Shown here piece by piece: positions 25,805 through 33,374 of a stretch of 39,914 nt of DNA. The notes under the pieces are model-generated. The model ran no database searches. It was not told the DNA's origin and was given only the letters and a program-made list of their open reading frames with translations. Position 1 is the first letter of the stretch. Every line of letters begins with the position of its first letter. Location: the NCBI GenBank assembly GCA_016707705.1, contig JADJHD010000040.1, forward strand, positions 1 to 39,914, in the 5' to 3' direction. The DNA is from Bacteroidales bacterium. GTDB taxonomy: Bacteria; Bacteroidota; Bacteroidia; Bacteroidales; UBA4417. Both the position numbers and the translations under genes were made by a program.

Positions 25805-26962
25805 CTACTCCACCCATGACTTGTAATACTCAGCGTCCTCAATCTCCAATGCCTGTTTGGTAAGCATAAGCGGTTTAAAGGTGTCAATCATTACAGCCAT
25901 CTCTTTAGTTTCTTTAGCACCAATGCTCTTTTCGATTGCTCCCGGATGTGGTCCATGAGGTATGCCAATAGGGTGCAGTGTGAATTGACCCTGGCTAACA
26001 TTCTTACGACTCATAAACTCACCTTCAACATAGTACAGAACCTCATCCGAATCTACATTGCTATGGAAATAGGGAGCAGGTATTGAATCGGGGTGGTAGT
26101 CGTATAATCGGGGAACAAATGCACAGAGCACATAGTTATTGCCTTCAAAGGTCTGATGAACTGGAGGAGGTTGATGAATCCTGCCTGTGATCGGCTCAAA
26201 ATCCCTGATATTAAAGGCAAATGGATAGTGAAATCCGTCCCAGCCAACAACATCAAATGGATGAGTGGCATAATGATAGGGATATATTCTTTGATCCTTT
26301 TTAATCAGCACCCTAAAGTCACCTTTCTGATCAATTGCCTCCAGGTCCTGCGGAGTGCGTATATCACGCTCACAAAACGGGGAATGCTCAAGTAACTGTC
26401 CGTAGCGATTCACATATTTCTTCGGGAATCGAATCGGGCTGAAGGACTCAACAATAAGAATGCGATTCTCATTTGAATCGAAATCCAGCTGATAGGTTAC
26501 TCCACGGGGAATTATAACATGATCACCGAATGCAAAGGGCAATTTGCCGAACATGGTTCTGAGAACACCTGAACCTTTATGAATAAATAGAAGTTCATCA
26601 GCAGAAGAGTTCTTGAAGAAGTAGGATTGCATTGAAGCCGTAGGAGCAGCTACTGCAATATGAATATCGTTGTTGACCATAACATCAACTCTGCTCTTCA
26701 GCCAATCAGACTCAGGACTGACCTTGAATCCCTGAAAACTCCTGTTTCGGGTATTGTGTTCAACTGCTACTTCAGGCGCAACAGAATAGCTATCCTCTAT
26801 CGAAGAAACCATTGTTGGCGGGTAAATATGGTAAGTAAGGGAATAAGCATCGGCAAATCCCTCAGTAGAAATCAATTGTTCAGAGTATAAACCTCCTCCG
26901 GGCTTACTGAATTGTACATGTCGTTTTGAAGGAATCTGGCCAAGCTTGAAGTAATGCGGCAT
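25805..26962 (-). CDS. hmgA: Homogentisate 1,2-dioxygenase
   Basis: 385 residues from the ATG at 26962 (a TTG two codons earlier is also open). The enzyme opens the homogentisate ring to maleylacetoacetate using Fe(II) and oxygen. It is a shorter cupin-type version than the 440-residue animal enzyme. By comparison the iron ligands are H300 and E307 in YFHSNVDSDEVLYYVEG and H336 in IGIPHGPHPG. ATHPFDVVGWDG and RIHQPPPVHQTF are also family signatures. It is the first gene of the minus-strand catabolic series and has a striking inverted repeat just upstream of the start. Confidence 0.95.
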   Translation of the reverse strand: MPHYFKLGQIPSKRHVQFSKPGGGLYSEQLISTEGFADAYSLTYHIYPPTMVSSIEDSYSVAPEVAVEHNTRNRSFQGFKVSPESDWLKSRVDVMVNNDIHIAVAAPTASMQSYFFKNSSADELLFIHKGSGVLRTMFGKLPFAFGDHVIIPRGVTYQLDFDSNENRILIVESFSPIRFPKKYVNRYGQLLEHSPFCERDIRTPQDLEAIDQKGDFRVLIKKDQRIYPYHYATHPFDVVGWDGFHYPFAFNIRDFEPITGRIHQPPPVHQTFEGNNYVLCAFVPRLYDYHPDSIPAPYFHSNVDSDEVLYYVEGEFMSRKNVSQGQFTLHPIGIPHGPHPGAIEKSIGAKETKEMAVMIDTFKPLMLTKQALEIEDAEYYKSWVE

Positions 26963-26977
26963 AGTCAAACAGTTTAA

Positions 26978-27029
26978 TTTCCCTATGTTGTTATTAAATA
27001 AGTCCTAAAGATATCAAAACATAGGGAAA
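26978..27029. promoter_or_regulatory. Perfect 12-bp inverted repeat upstream of hmgA, probable operator
   Basis: TTTCCCTATGTT (26978-26989) and AACATAGGGAAA (27018-27029) are exact reverse complements separated by 28 bp. The nearer arm is 15 bp upstream of the hmgA ATG. The farther arm overlaps the candidate -7 element. The arrangement fits a two-site repressor or, alternatively, a long hairpin in the 5' leader. No regulator gene is encoded next to it. Confidence 0.6.
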
Positions 27030-27047
27030 CTTGCTTTTGTTCAGCAA
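27015..27047 (-). promoter_or_regulatory. hmgA: Candidate hmgA promoter
   Basis: Read on the minus strand, TTG (27047-27045) is followed after 21 nt by TATGTTTTG (27023-27015), close to TAnnTTTG. Spacing suits the Bacteroidota -33/-7 pattern. The predicted start of transcription is about 40-45 nt before the hmgA ATG. Confidence 0.4.
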
Positions 27048-27179
27048 CTTTTTCATGATTTGTCTACAAAATACAGTTGCCATTTCCCATTGAAAATCTC
27101 ATTGCCAAAGTGAATCCGGGAAGTAGATCATAACTCAATCCAAAGATGCAATAATGCTCAAGAATAAATAAATGCAGCC

Positions 27180-27635
27180 TTATCGGGCAGGAAATAATTC
27201 TTTTACTTTCTTTTCCCTGAATTCAAAAATCTGTCTTACCCTTCTTGCAACCAAAAGCTTCTCAATCCATTGTCCGAGAAAACCTGCAGGCATTGAATAA
27301 TAGAGAATATCCTTCATCTCCACTCCTGTTTCCACTACCTTGAAATGATGTTCATGATGCCAGATACTATAGGGCCCCTTTCGTTGCTCATCAATGAAAT
27401 ATTCATTTTCGCGAATCCTGCTGATCTCGGTAACCCAGCCAACACGCATGAATGGGTAAGGGCTGACTTTATATCCAATAAGCAATCCCTCGTACATCTT
27501 TGCCGGCAAAGGTGTCAGGATTTTAAAATTCATTGAAGGAGGTGTGATCTTTTCCAGATTCGCGGGAGAAGAGAAAAAATCCCATACTTCGGCTATTTGC
27601 CGTGGAATAATCAGGGTTGATTCAAGTCTGTTCAT
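27180..27635 (-). CDS. SRPBCC-fold ligand-binding protein
   Basis: 151 residues, a single START/Bet v1-like domain with a hydrophobic pocket. The N-terminus STLIIPRQIAEVWDFFSSPANLEKITPPSMNFKIL is typical of the COG4276 group of cytoplasmic SRPBCC proteins. Later GWVTEISRIRENEYFIDEQRKGPY and WHHEHHF fit the same group. Its ligand is unknown. It lies upstream of hmgA on the same strand, 210 bp away, and I do not assume a shared function. An 8-bp inverted repeat abuts its start codon. Confidence 0.82.
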   Translation of the reverse strand: MNRLESTLIIPRQIAEVWDFFSSPANLEKITPPSMNFKILTPLPAKMYEGLLIGYKVSPYPFMRVGWVTEISRIRENEYFIDEQRKGPYSIWHHEHHFKVVETGVEMKDILYYSMPAGFLGQWIEKLLVARRVRQIFEFREKKVKELFPAR

Positions 27636-27659
27636 TGTTTAATATTCACTTATTAAACA
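27636..27659. repeat. 8-bp inverted repeat abutting the SRPBCC start
   Basis: TGTTTAAT and ATTAAACA with an 8-nt loop begin directly upstream of the start codon; TTAAACA is repeated again at 27660-27666. It could be an operator or leader hairpin, but short A/T-rich repeats like this also arise by chance. Confidence 0.3.
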
Positions 27660-27693
27660 TTAAACAAGCCAATATGAAGAAAGTTTTGAAATG

Positions 27694-28218
27694 CTAGAAG
27701 AAGAACTCTCTGGCTTCGGCTTTCAGAAAGTCTAGAGCCTGATCGCATGCTGAACTGACGGTCTCCATATCCTGAACAAGAATCTGTCTTGCAAGCTCTG
27801 AGGAGGAAGCTTCCGGATCTACTTTTGAAGCTGCAGTATGGATAAGTTTTATAGTTTCCTCACGGGCATTTTTTACTTTTTCCCAGGCCAGACTGCTCAC
27901 ATACAATTGCTGTGAGAGATTATGGTCAAACTCGTCCCTTACTGATTGAAGAAGTGCATTTTGAAATCCGGCAGAATTCATACCGGGGGCGTTGTTTCTC
28001 AATAAAAGTCCGGAAAGCTGAAGCCTCTCCAATAGCAGTACCAGTCGCTCATAAGCCTGCATTCGCACGGGAAGGCTGATTTTTTGAACATCCAGTTTTA
28101 CCTGGGCAAGTTTCCTCGTTTCTTCATTGTTTAGAAAAGCCTTTACCAGATATATCGATGCAGCAAGCACTACCAGGGATGGAAGTACATATTTCAGGAT
28201 TTCAAAAAAAGTTTGCAT
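27694..28218 (-). CDS. Small membrane-anchored protein with helical cytoplasmic domain (DUF7935-like)
   Basis: 174 residues from the ATG at 28218; a TTG seven codons upstream is less likely. One N-terminal transmembrane helix (about 5-25, ILKYVLPSLVVLAASIYLV) is followed by a mostly helical region with LPVRMQAYERLVLLLERL. This pattern matches a conserved Bacteroidota family that I recall as DUF7935; the assignment is from memory. No enzyme motif is visible. It lies 58 bp upstream of the SRPBCC gene on the same strand and may be cotranscribed with it. Confidence 0.65.
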   Translation of the reverse strand: MQTFFEILKYVLPSLVVLAASIYLVKAFLNNEETRKLAQVKLDVQKISLPVRMQAYERLVLLLERLQLSGLLLRNNAPGMNSAGFQNALLQSVRDEFDHNLSQQLYVSSLAWEKVKNAREETIKLIHTAASKVDPEASSSELARQILVQDMETVSSACDQALDFLKAEAREFFF

Positions 28219-28560
28219 AATGAACCGTTTATGCTGCAAAGTTCAGAAATAAAGTGATGCCGCATAGCAATATACTTTTCACACTCAGAATTATAGCAGA
28301 AGAATTATATTCAAATAATGTGAATACGAGACTATTTGAATCGTCATAATTGATTGCCTGAAGCTTTTGAACTATTTAAATCCACGACTGAAGAATCTAT
28401 TGCATAATACTGATTTCCATCAGTTTATACTACGCAAATAAAGCAAATTACAACAAGGATTTAATGCAGGAACAATTCAGTAAAACAAGACAGGAATAGC
28501 ATCAAATCAGATTATTATTTTTCTACCTTTGCCAGTTACCAAACCATAGATTTGCTTGAA
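28219..28560. other. Divergent intergenic region
   Basis: About 340 bp of A/T-rich DNA between the divergent DUF7935-like gene and the aminotransferase gene. Apart from the -7 element near 28524 I see no gene, RNA or strong hairpin. Confidence 0.6.
28524..28531 (+). promoter_or_regulatory. -7 element for the aminotransferase gene
   Basis: TACCTTTG matches the Bacteroidota -7 consensus TAnnTTTG exactly and lies 29 bp before the ATG at 28561. A -33 TTTG is not clear. Transcription would start near 28538, making the upstream TTG at 28552 a poor start codon. Confidence 0.45.
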
Positions 28561-29763
28561 ATGATTAAGTTGTCAGACAGGATTAACCAGTTGGCCGAAT
28601 CGGAAACACTGGCTATGACCCGCCGGAGCCGTGAACTGCGATCCCAGGGATTTGATGTAATTAACCTCAGCATCGGCGAGCCCGATTTTAACACTCCTGA
28701 ACATGTAAAGGCGGCAGCCAAGGATGCCATTGATAAAAACTGCACACACTATCCTCCTGTTCCAGGCTATCCTGAACTGAGGCAGTCCATTGCCAGGAAG
28801 ATGCTCCGCGACAACAACCTGGTCTATTCGCCAGAGCAGATTGTGGTTTCCACGGGGGCAAAGCAGTCACTTGCCAATGTTATCATGTGCATGACAAATC
28901 CGGGGGATGAGGTCATTATTCCTGCACCCTACTGGGTTTCATATAAGGAGATGATCAAGCTTTCAGGTGCTGTTGGAGTATTCATTGAAGGTAAAATTGA
29001 TCAGGATTTCAAGGTTACTCCTGAGCAGATTGAAGCAGTCATTACACCAAAAAGTAAACTGTTCCTGTTCAGCAGTCCATGCAACCCCACAGGTTCTGTT
29101 TACACAAGGGAAGAATTGAAGGCATTCGCCGACCTCTTCGCAAAATATCCTGACCTCTACATAATCTCTGACGAGATTTACGAACATATTTCCTTCGTTG
29201 GACATCACGAGAGCATTGCTCAGTTTGCATCAATCCACGACCGGGTAATCATCATCAATGGACTCAGCAAGGGATTCGCCATGACAGGCTGGAGGCTTGG
29301 TTTTATGGCCGGCCCCCTGGAAATTGCCAAAGCATGCGACAAACTTCAGGGACAAGTTACTTCCGGAACCTGTTCAATCACTCAAAAAGCTGCTATTGCC
29401 GCCTTTGACACGGACCCTTCCACAAGTCCTGATATTCAAAACATGGTTGCAGCATTCAGCTATCGCAGGGACCTGGCTCTGGCCTTGCTTAAGGAAATCC
29501 CAGGCCTCAGGACAAATACTCCTGATGGCGCCTTCTATCTTTTCCCTGAAGTAATTAAATACTACGGAAAATCAGATGGAGAGCGCATTATTCATTCAGG
29601 CTCTGACCTGTGTGATTATCTGATGGATACTGCCTATGTAGCAATTGTTCCCGGAAGCGCATTCGGGTCACTCGATTGCATCAGAATTTCCTATGCCACT
29701 TCTGAAGACCAGCTCAGGGAAGCGATTCGAAGAATTGCCGAAGCCCTTGCCAGATTGAAATAG
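28561..29763 (+). CDS. Class I pyridoxal-phosphate aminotransferase (aspartate/aromatic aminotransferase type)
   Basis: 400 residues from the ATG at 28561; a TTG three codons upstream is rejected because of the promoter position. The fold type I signatures are complete: VSTGAKQSLAN, SSPCNPTGSVY, ISDEIYEHISF, and the cofactor lysine K237 in NGLSKGFAMTGWRLGF. The closest textbook match is bacterial aspartate aminotransferase of subgroup I-gamma, which moves amino groups between aspartate, glutamate and often aromatic acids. Given the tyrosine degradation genes 1.6 kb away it could provide 4-hydroxyphenylpyruvate, but a housekeeping aspartate role is at least as likely. Confidence 0.92.
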   Translation: MIKLSDRINQLAESETLAMTRRSRELRSQGFDVINLSIGEPDFNTPEHVKAAAKDAIDKNCTHYPPVPGYPELRQSIARKMLRDNNLVYSPEQIVVSTGAKQSLANVIMCMTNPGDEVIIPAPYWVSYKEMIKLSGAVGVFIEGKIDQDFKVTPEQIEAVITPKSKLFLFSSPCNPTGSVYTREELKAFADLFAKYPDLYIISDEIYEHISFVGHHESIAQFASIHDRVIIINGLSKGFAMTGWRLGFMAGPLEIAKACDKLQGQVTSGTCSITQKAAIAAFDTDPSTSPDIQNMVAAFSYRRDLALALLKEIPGLRTNTPDGAFYLFPEVIKYYGKSDGERIIHSGSDLCDYLMDTAYVAIVPGSAFGSLDCIRISYATSEDQLREAIRRIAEALARLK

Positions 29764-29854
29764 TCTGTATCTGGAATTTCTTTGCCTTTATACTCCCCTT
29801 GGGGATTACCTCTTTACGAAAACACCGAACTCCTTTTTATAAAGCAACGAAGCT

Positions 29855-30860
29855 ATGTTTACATCCTCAGCAGAAATCCGGGACCTTTTCAGGCAATTTG
29901 AAGGCCTTAAGGTTATGATCATCGGGGATGTGATGATCGACACTTACCTCCGGGGAAAAGTAGACAGGATATCTCCGGAAGCTCCTGTACCCGTAGTTGC
30001 ATTGCAAAAACGGGTTGACATGCTTGGTGGCTCAGCCAATGTAGCATTGAATGTGAAAGCCATGGGCGCTTATCCAATATTGTGCTCAGTTATAGGTGAT
30101 GATGCTCAGGGTCCCGAATTCATGCACCTTCTTGAAAAGGAAAAATATTGACCGTTCCGGAATTGTGGTTGCTTCAGGCAGAATCACCACCACTAAATAC
30201 CGCATTATCGGGAACAACACCCAAATGCTGAGGGTCGATCATGAAACAGATGCTGACCTCAGTCAGGATATTGAAGTTACGCTTCTAAATACAATTACCT
30301 CACTGATAAGGCAGCAAAAGCCTTCAGTGATTATTCTTCAGGACTATAACAAGGGCGTACTTACTGCTGGAGTGATTACATCCCTTATTCAACTCGCCAA
30401 AGATTCATCGATTCCTGTGGCAGTAGATCCAAAAAAGAAAAATTTCAGCCTCTACAAATCTGTCAGACTATTCAAGCCAAATCTGAAGGAAATCAGGGAA
30501 GGGCTAAAAATAGATTTGAGTCCGGTAAGTCCTAAAAGCCTCCAGGCTGCTGCTGAACAAATTTGCAGGGATCAGCAGGTGGATGCTGTCATGATTACAT
30601 TATCAGAAGAAGGAGTCTTCATACACGACAAGGATTTCTCCGGAATAATTCAGGGACATCCCCGTTCAGTAGCTGATGTTTCAGGTGCAGGTGATACCGT
30701 TGTAAGTGTTGCAGCACTTTGTCTGGCAACCGGAGTGGATGCCGGAGCCATGGCGGCACTTGCTAATCTAGCAGGAGGACAGGTATGTGAATCTGTGGGT
30801 GTGGTTGCCGTAAACAAGGATGCTCTGCTAAACGAAGCTGAAAGACATTTGCTGAAATAA
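29855..30860 (+). pseudogene. rfaE1: D-glycero-beta-D-manno-heptose-7-phosphate kinase (RfaE1/HldE N-terminal type), frameshifted
   Basis: Two overlapping frames together make one PfkB-family sugar kinase of about 335 residues. The first (29855-30151) has IGDVMIDTYLRGKVDRISPEAPVPVV and MLGGSANVALN; it stops at TATTGA. The second resumes at ENIDRSGIVV and contains TTTKYRIIGNNTQMLRVD, a PKKKNFSLY segment and the ATP/anion-hole motif SGAGDTVVSVAAL. Removing one A from the run AAAAA at 30141-30145 restores EKENIDRSG exactly. The enzyme phosphorylates heptose 7-phosphate at O-1 in lipopolysaccharide heptose synthesis. A one-base sequencing error, a real mutation or slippage on the A-run are all possible; the rest of the gene shows no decay. 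Confidence 0.88.
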
Positions 30861-30870
30861 TCCCTGAATC

Positions 30871-31617
30871 ATGGATCCAAATATTCACAAGCATTTCAGC
30901 TCTTCCTGGGCTAAGTATTTCCCGGGTTCCGAATTGCCCCTGGCTGTTTTTTACTCAAATGAGCCTGCAGCAAGTGGACAAAACTTCTCATCCCCTGGAG
31001 ATCATTGCATGATTGGTTTTCTGAAAAAAGCAAGAAAAGGGGAAGTTGTTTGTTTGGGGAAAGGATCTATCGCCTGCGGGGGTGGAAACCGGTATTGCGG
31101 ATTCAGCAATCGGCTTCGTCCCAATTTTGAGTATTTTCTGTCATATGGTACTGAAACCTTGGAAGGCGAACGCTACAAAAAAGACCCTGAACTGGTAAAA
31201 AAATGGCTGGAAAACTACCCTCCTTTTGAAGCTCCGGGATCATTTCTCATCTTCAAAAGATGGGACTTGCTAGACCCTGCTGATGAACCTTTTGCAGTTA
31301 TATTCTTTTCGAAACCCGACACCCTCTCCGGACTTTTTACACTTGCAAATTACGATGAAGAATCTGACTCTGCCGTTACCTGTCCGATGGGAGCCGGATG
31401 CATGTCAGTAATACAACTCCCATTCGAAGAAAACAAAAAGGAAAATCCGGTTGCAATCCTGGGAATGTTTGATGTTTCTGCAAGACCTTCAGTGGGCAGC
31501 AATGAACTCTCATTTTCAGTACCTATGAAGAAATTCCACAAAATGATCCGGCACATGGATGAGAGCTTCCTGATAACTGACAGCTGGAAAACATTGATAC
31601 AAAATCAAAACCGCTAA
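30871..31617 (+). CDS. DUF169 family protein
   Basis: 248 residues with the cysteine-bearing pattern of DUF169: KKARKGEVVCLGKGSIACGGG, RYCGFSN and CPMGAGCMSVI. The cysteines suggest metal or cofactor binding, but no function is established that I know of. There is no signal peptide or membrane helix. It begins 10 bp after the heptose kinase gene and its stop overlaps the menG start by one base (TAATG), so translational coupling with menG is likely. Confidence 0.88.
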   Translation: MDPNIHKHFSSSWAKYFPGSELPLAVFYSNEPAASGQNFSSPGDHCMIGFLKKARKGEVVCLGKGSIACGGGNRYCGFSNRLRPNFEYFLSYGTETLEGERYKKDPELVKKWLENYPPFEAPGSFLIFKRWDLLDPADEPFAVIFFSKPDTLSGLFTLANYDEESDSAVTCPMGAGCMSVIQLPFEENKKENPVAILGMFDVSARPSVGSNELSFSVPMKKFHKMIRHMDESFLITDSWKTLIQNQNR

Positions 31618-32339
31618 TGAATAAACCCCCTGTAACACAAACCCCGGGACGAAAGGAACAGGTCCGCACCATGTTCGACAGTATCGCACACAGGTACGAT
31701 TTCCTGAACCATTTTCTGTCAATGGGCATCGACAGGAGCTGGGAAAAAAAACTGGTTAAAATTCTGATCAGTCAGAAACCCGCACATATACTTGATCTGG
31801 CTACAGGCACTGCCGATCTGGCAATCGCAGCAGTAAAGGCTAAACCTGTTTCCATTACCGGAACAGATATTTCGGAAGCCATGCTCGAAATTGGCAGGGA
31901 AAAAGTGAAGAATCTGGGATTGGACAAGCTTATCACACTGCAGCAGGCTGATTCCGAAAACTTGCCTTTTGAGTCCAACCGTTTTGACGCCGCCATGGTT
32001 GCCTATGGGGTCAGGAATTACGAAAACCTGCCAAAGGGACTGGCTGAGATGAACCGGGTACTGAAGCCTGGTGCTTGTGCTCTGATTCTTGAATTTTCGC
32101 GTCCTGAAACATTTCCGGTTAAACAATTGTTTGCATTCTACTTCCGTTTCATTTTACCCCTGATCGGAAGAATGGTATCCAAGCATAGTTCAGCCTATAC
32201 TTACCTCCCTGAATCAGTTAAGGTTTTCCCCCAGGGAAAGGAATTTACTGAAATCATGCAGAAAGCCGGTTTTAGCAGGGTTGAAGCCCGCAAGCTCAGT
32301 TTTGGAATTACCATGCTTTATACCGGGTATAAGGACTGA
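31617..32339 (+). CDS. menG: Demethylmenaquinone methyltransferase
   Basis: 240 residues. The enzyme performs the final C-methylation in menaquinone synthesis with S-adenosylmethionine. Signatures are VRTMFDSIAHRYDFLNHFLSMG, SAM motif I ILDLATGTADLAI (58-70), AYGVRNYENLPKGLAEMNRVLKPG and the C-terminal GFSRVEARKLSFGI. The ATG overlaps the DUF169 stop codon. menG followed by porT is an order I recall from other Bacteroidota. Confidence 0.95.
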   Translation: MNKPPVTQTPGRKEQVRTMFDSIAHRYDFLNHFLSMGIDRSWEKKLVKILISQKPAHILDLATGTADLAIAAVKAKPVSITGTDISEAMLEIGREKVKNLGLDKLITLQQADSENLPFESNRFDAAMVAYGVRNYENLPKGLAEMNRVLKPGACALILEFSRPETFPVKQLFAFYFRFILPLIGRMVSKHSSAYTYLPESVKVFPQGKEFTEIMQKAGFSRVEARKLSFGITMLYTGYKD

Positions 32340-32434
32340 TTATCAAAACATTATACAGGCCCCAACTACAGTTACTCCTATTTATACTAAAAACGGAACA
32401 GGAGCGTTTTAACTTATTCCTAAATCGAGCAGCT

Positions 32435-33232
32435 TTGAAGTCATACCGAATAACGTGGATTCTTATTGTACTGGTTCTGTTTTCAGCAAGCGCGTTTGCT
32501 CAACGCGTGAAAAGCCTTAATCTCCGTAACGCCGACCAGGTACCCTATCATTTTGGATTTCAGCTTGGAGTAAATCAAATGTTCTTCTCCCTGAAAACCA
32601 ATCCGGGTTATCAGAATCGAATGTATTACAATACAGCAGGAAATAACGAAATCATCAATTCCATTCCTGATCTCAATACCGACTCCGCTTACCTGTTCAA
32701 CATTGAGTCAAATCCTACCATGGGATTTGTGATTGGGATCGTAGGTGACCTGAAAATCGGCAATTACATGAATTTCAGATTCACACCTTCGCTTACTTTC
32801 GGTGAACGCGATCTTGAATATAGCATTTATACCTATCAGGAAGGAATAGCCCCAAAGTTGATCACCACCCGAAAAAATGTACAGTCCACTTTTGTAGAAT
32901 TCCCGCTTACAATGAAATTCAAGGGAAACAGGATCAACAACGCAAGGCCATACGTGCTTGGCGGAGTAAAATACGCCCTGGACCTTGCATCAAATGCCAA
33001 GAAGAAGGAAGACAGCAACATCACACATGTATTTATTGATCGAAATGACCTCTATGGACATATCGGAGTGGGATTCGACTTCTACACTGCCTATTTCAAG
33101 TTTGGGACCGAGGTGGTGATGTCATATGGTTTGCTGGATATCCTGAAAAGAGATCGCACAATCTACACTGACGCTATTACCAAGTTCCAGTCAAAAATAT
33201 TCCAGATCAATTTCACTTTTGAAGGTGATTAG
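32435..33232 (+). CDS. porT: PorT-like outer membrane protein of the type IX secretion system
   Basis: 265 residues starting at TTG (32435): the upstream frame is open but has no ATG, and the signal peptide (ITWILIVLVLFSASAFAQ) begins directly after it. The mature protein matches PorT/SprT: LNLRNADQVPYHFGFQLGVNQMFF near the N-terminus, then FRFTPSLTFGERDLEYSI and a predicted eight-stranded barrel ending INFTFEG. PorT is needed for export of T9SS cargo across the outer membrane. The gene is 95 bp after menG. A T9SS cargo-like gene begins 3.5 kb downstream. I rate the family placement as good and the essential role as known for the family only. Confidence 0.82.
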   Translation: MKSYRITWILIVLVLFSASAFAQRVKSLNLRNADQVPYHFGFQLGVNQMFFSLKTNPGYQNRMYYNTAGNNEIINSIPDLNTDSAYLFNIESNPTMGFVIGIVGDLKIGNYMNFRFTPSLTFGERDLEYSIYTYQEGIAPKLITTRKNVQSTFVEFPLTMKFKGNRINNARPYVLGGVKYALDLASNAKKKEDSNITHVFIDRNDLYGHIGVGFDFYTAYFKFGTEVVMSYGLLDILKRDRTIYTDAITKFQSKIFQINFTFEGD

Positions 33233-33374
33233 CAACTGAGAGTAGTTGTCCGGTTTTTCCGGTCTTTCCATCAAGCATTCAATACCCGGACCTCAGGAAC
33301 AGTCTCCTGAATAACGATAGTTTGCTTACATAAACACATTCTATGACAATAATATACCATTCAATACTTGCCTG

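Noticed and set aside
25452..25826. 124-codon plus-strand frame rich in Ser, Pro, His and Leu
   Set aside because: It is produced by the C/T tandem repeat and overlaps the end of hmgA; no real protein features.
30096..30140. ATG-initiated start of a separate second gene within the heptose kinase region
   Set aside because: The first codons of this frame are out-of-frame readings of the kinase; similarity begins only after the A-run, so this is a frameshift, not a second gene.
31719..32126. 135-codon frame antisense to menG
   Set aside because: Shadow of a conserved methyltransferase.
32390..32410. AAAACG/CGTTTT hairpin between menG and porT as a terminator
   Set aside because: Only a 6-bp A/T-rich stem and no T-run after it; too weak to list as a feature.
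33292..33309. TCAGGA/TCCTGA inverted repeat upstream of the FAD oxidoreductase
   Set aside because: Six base pairs with no supporting promoter elements; likely chance.
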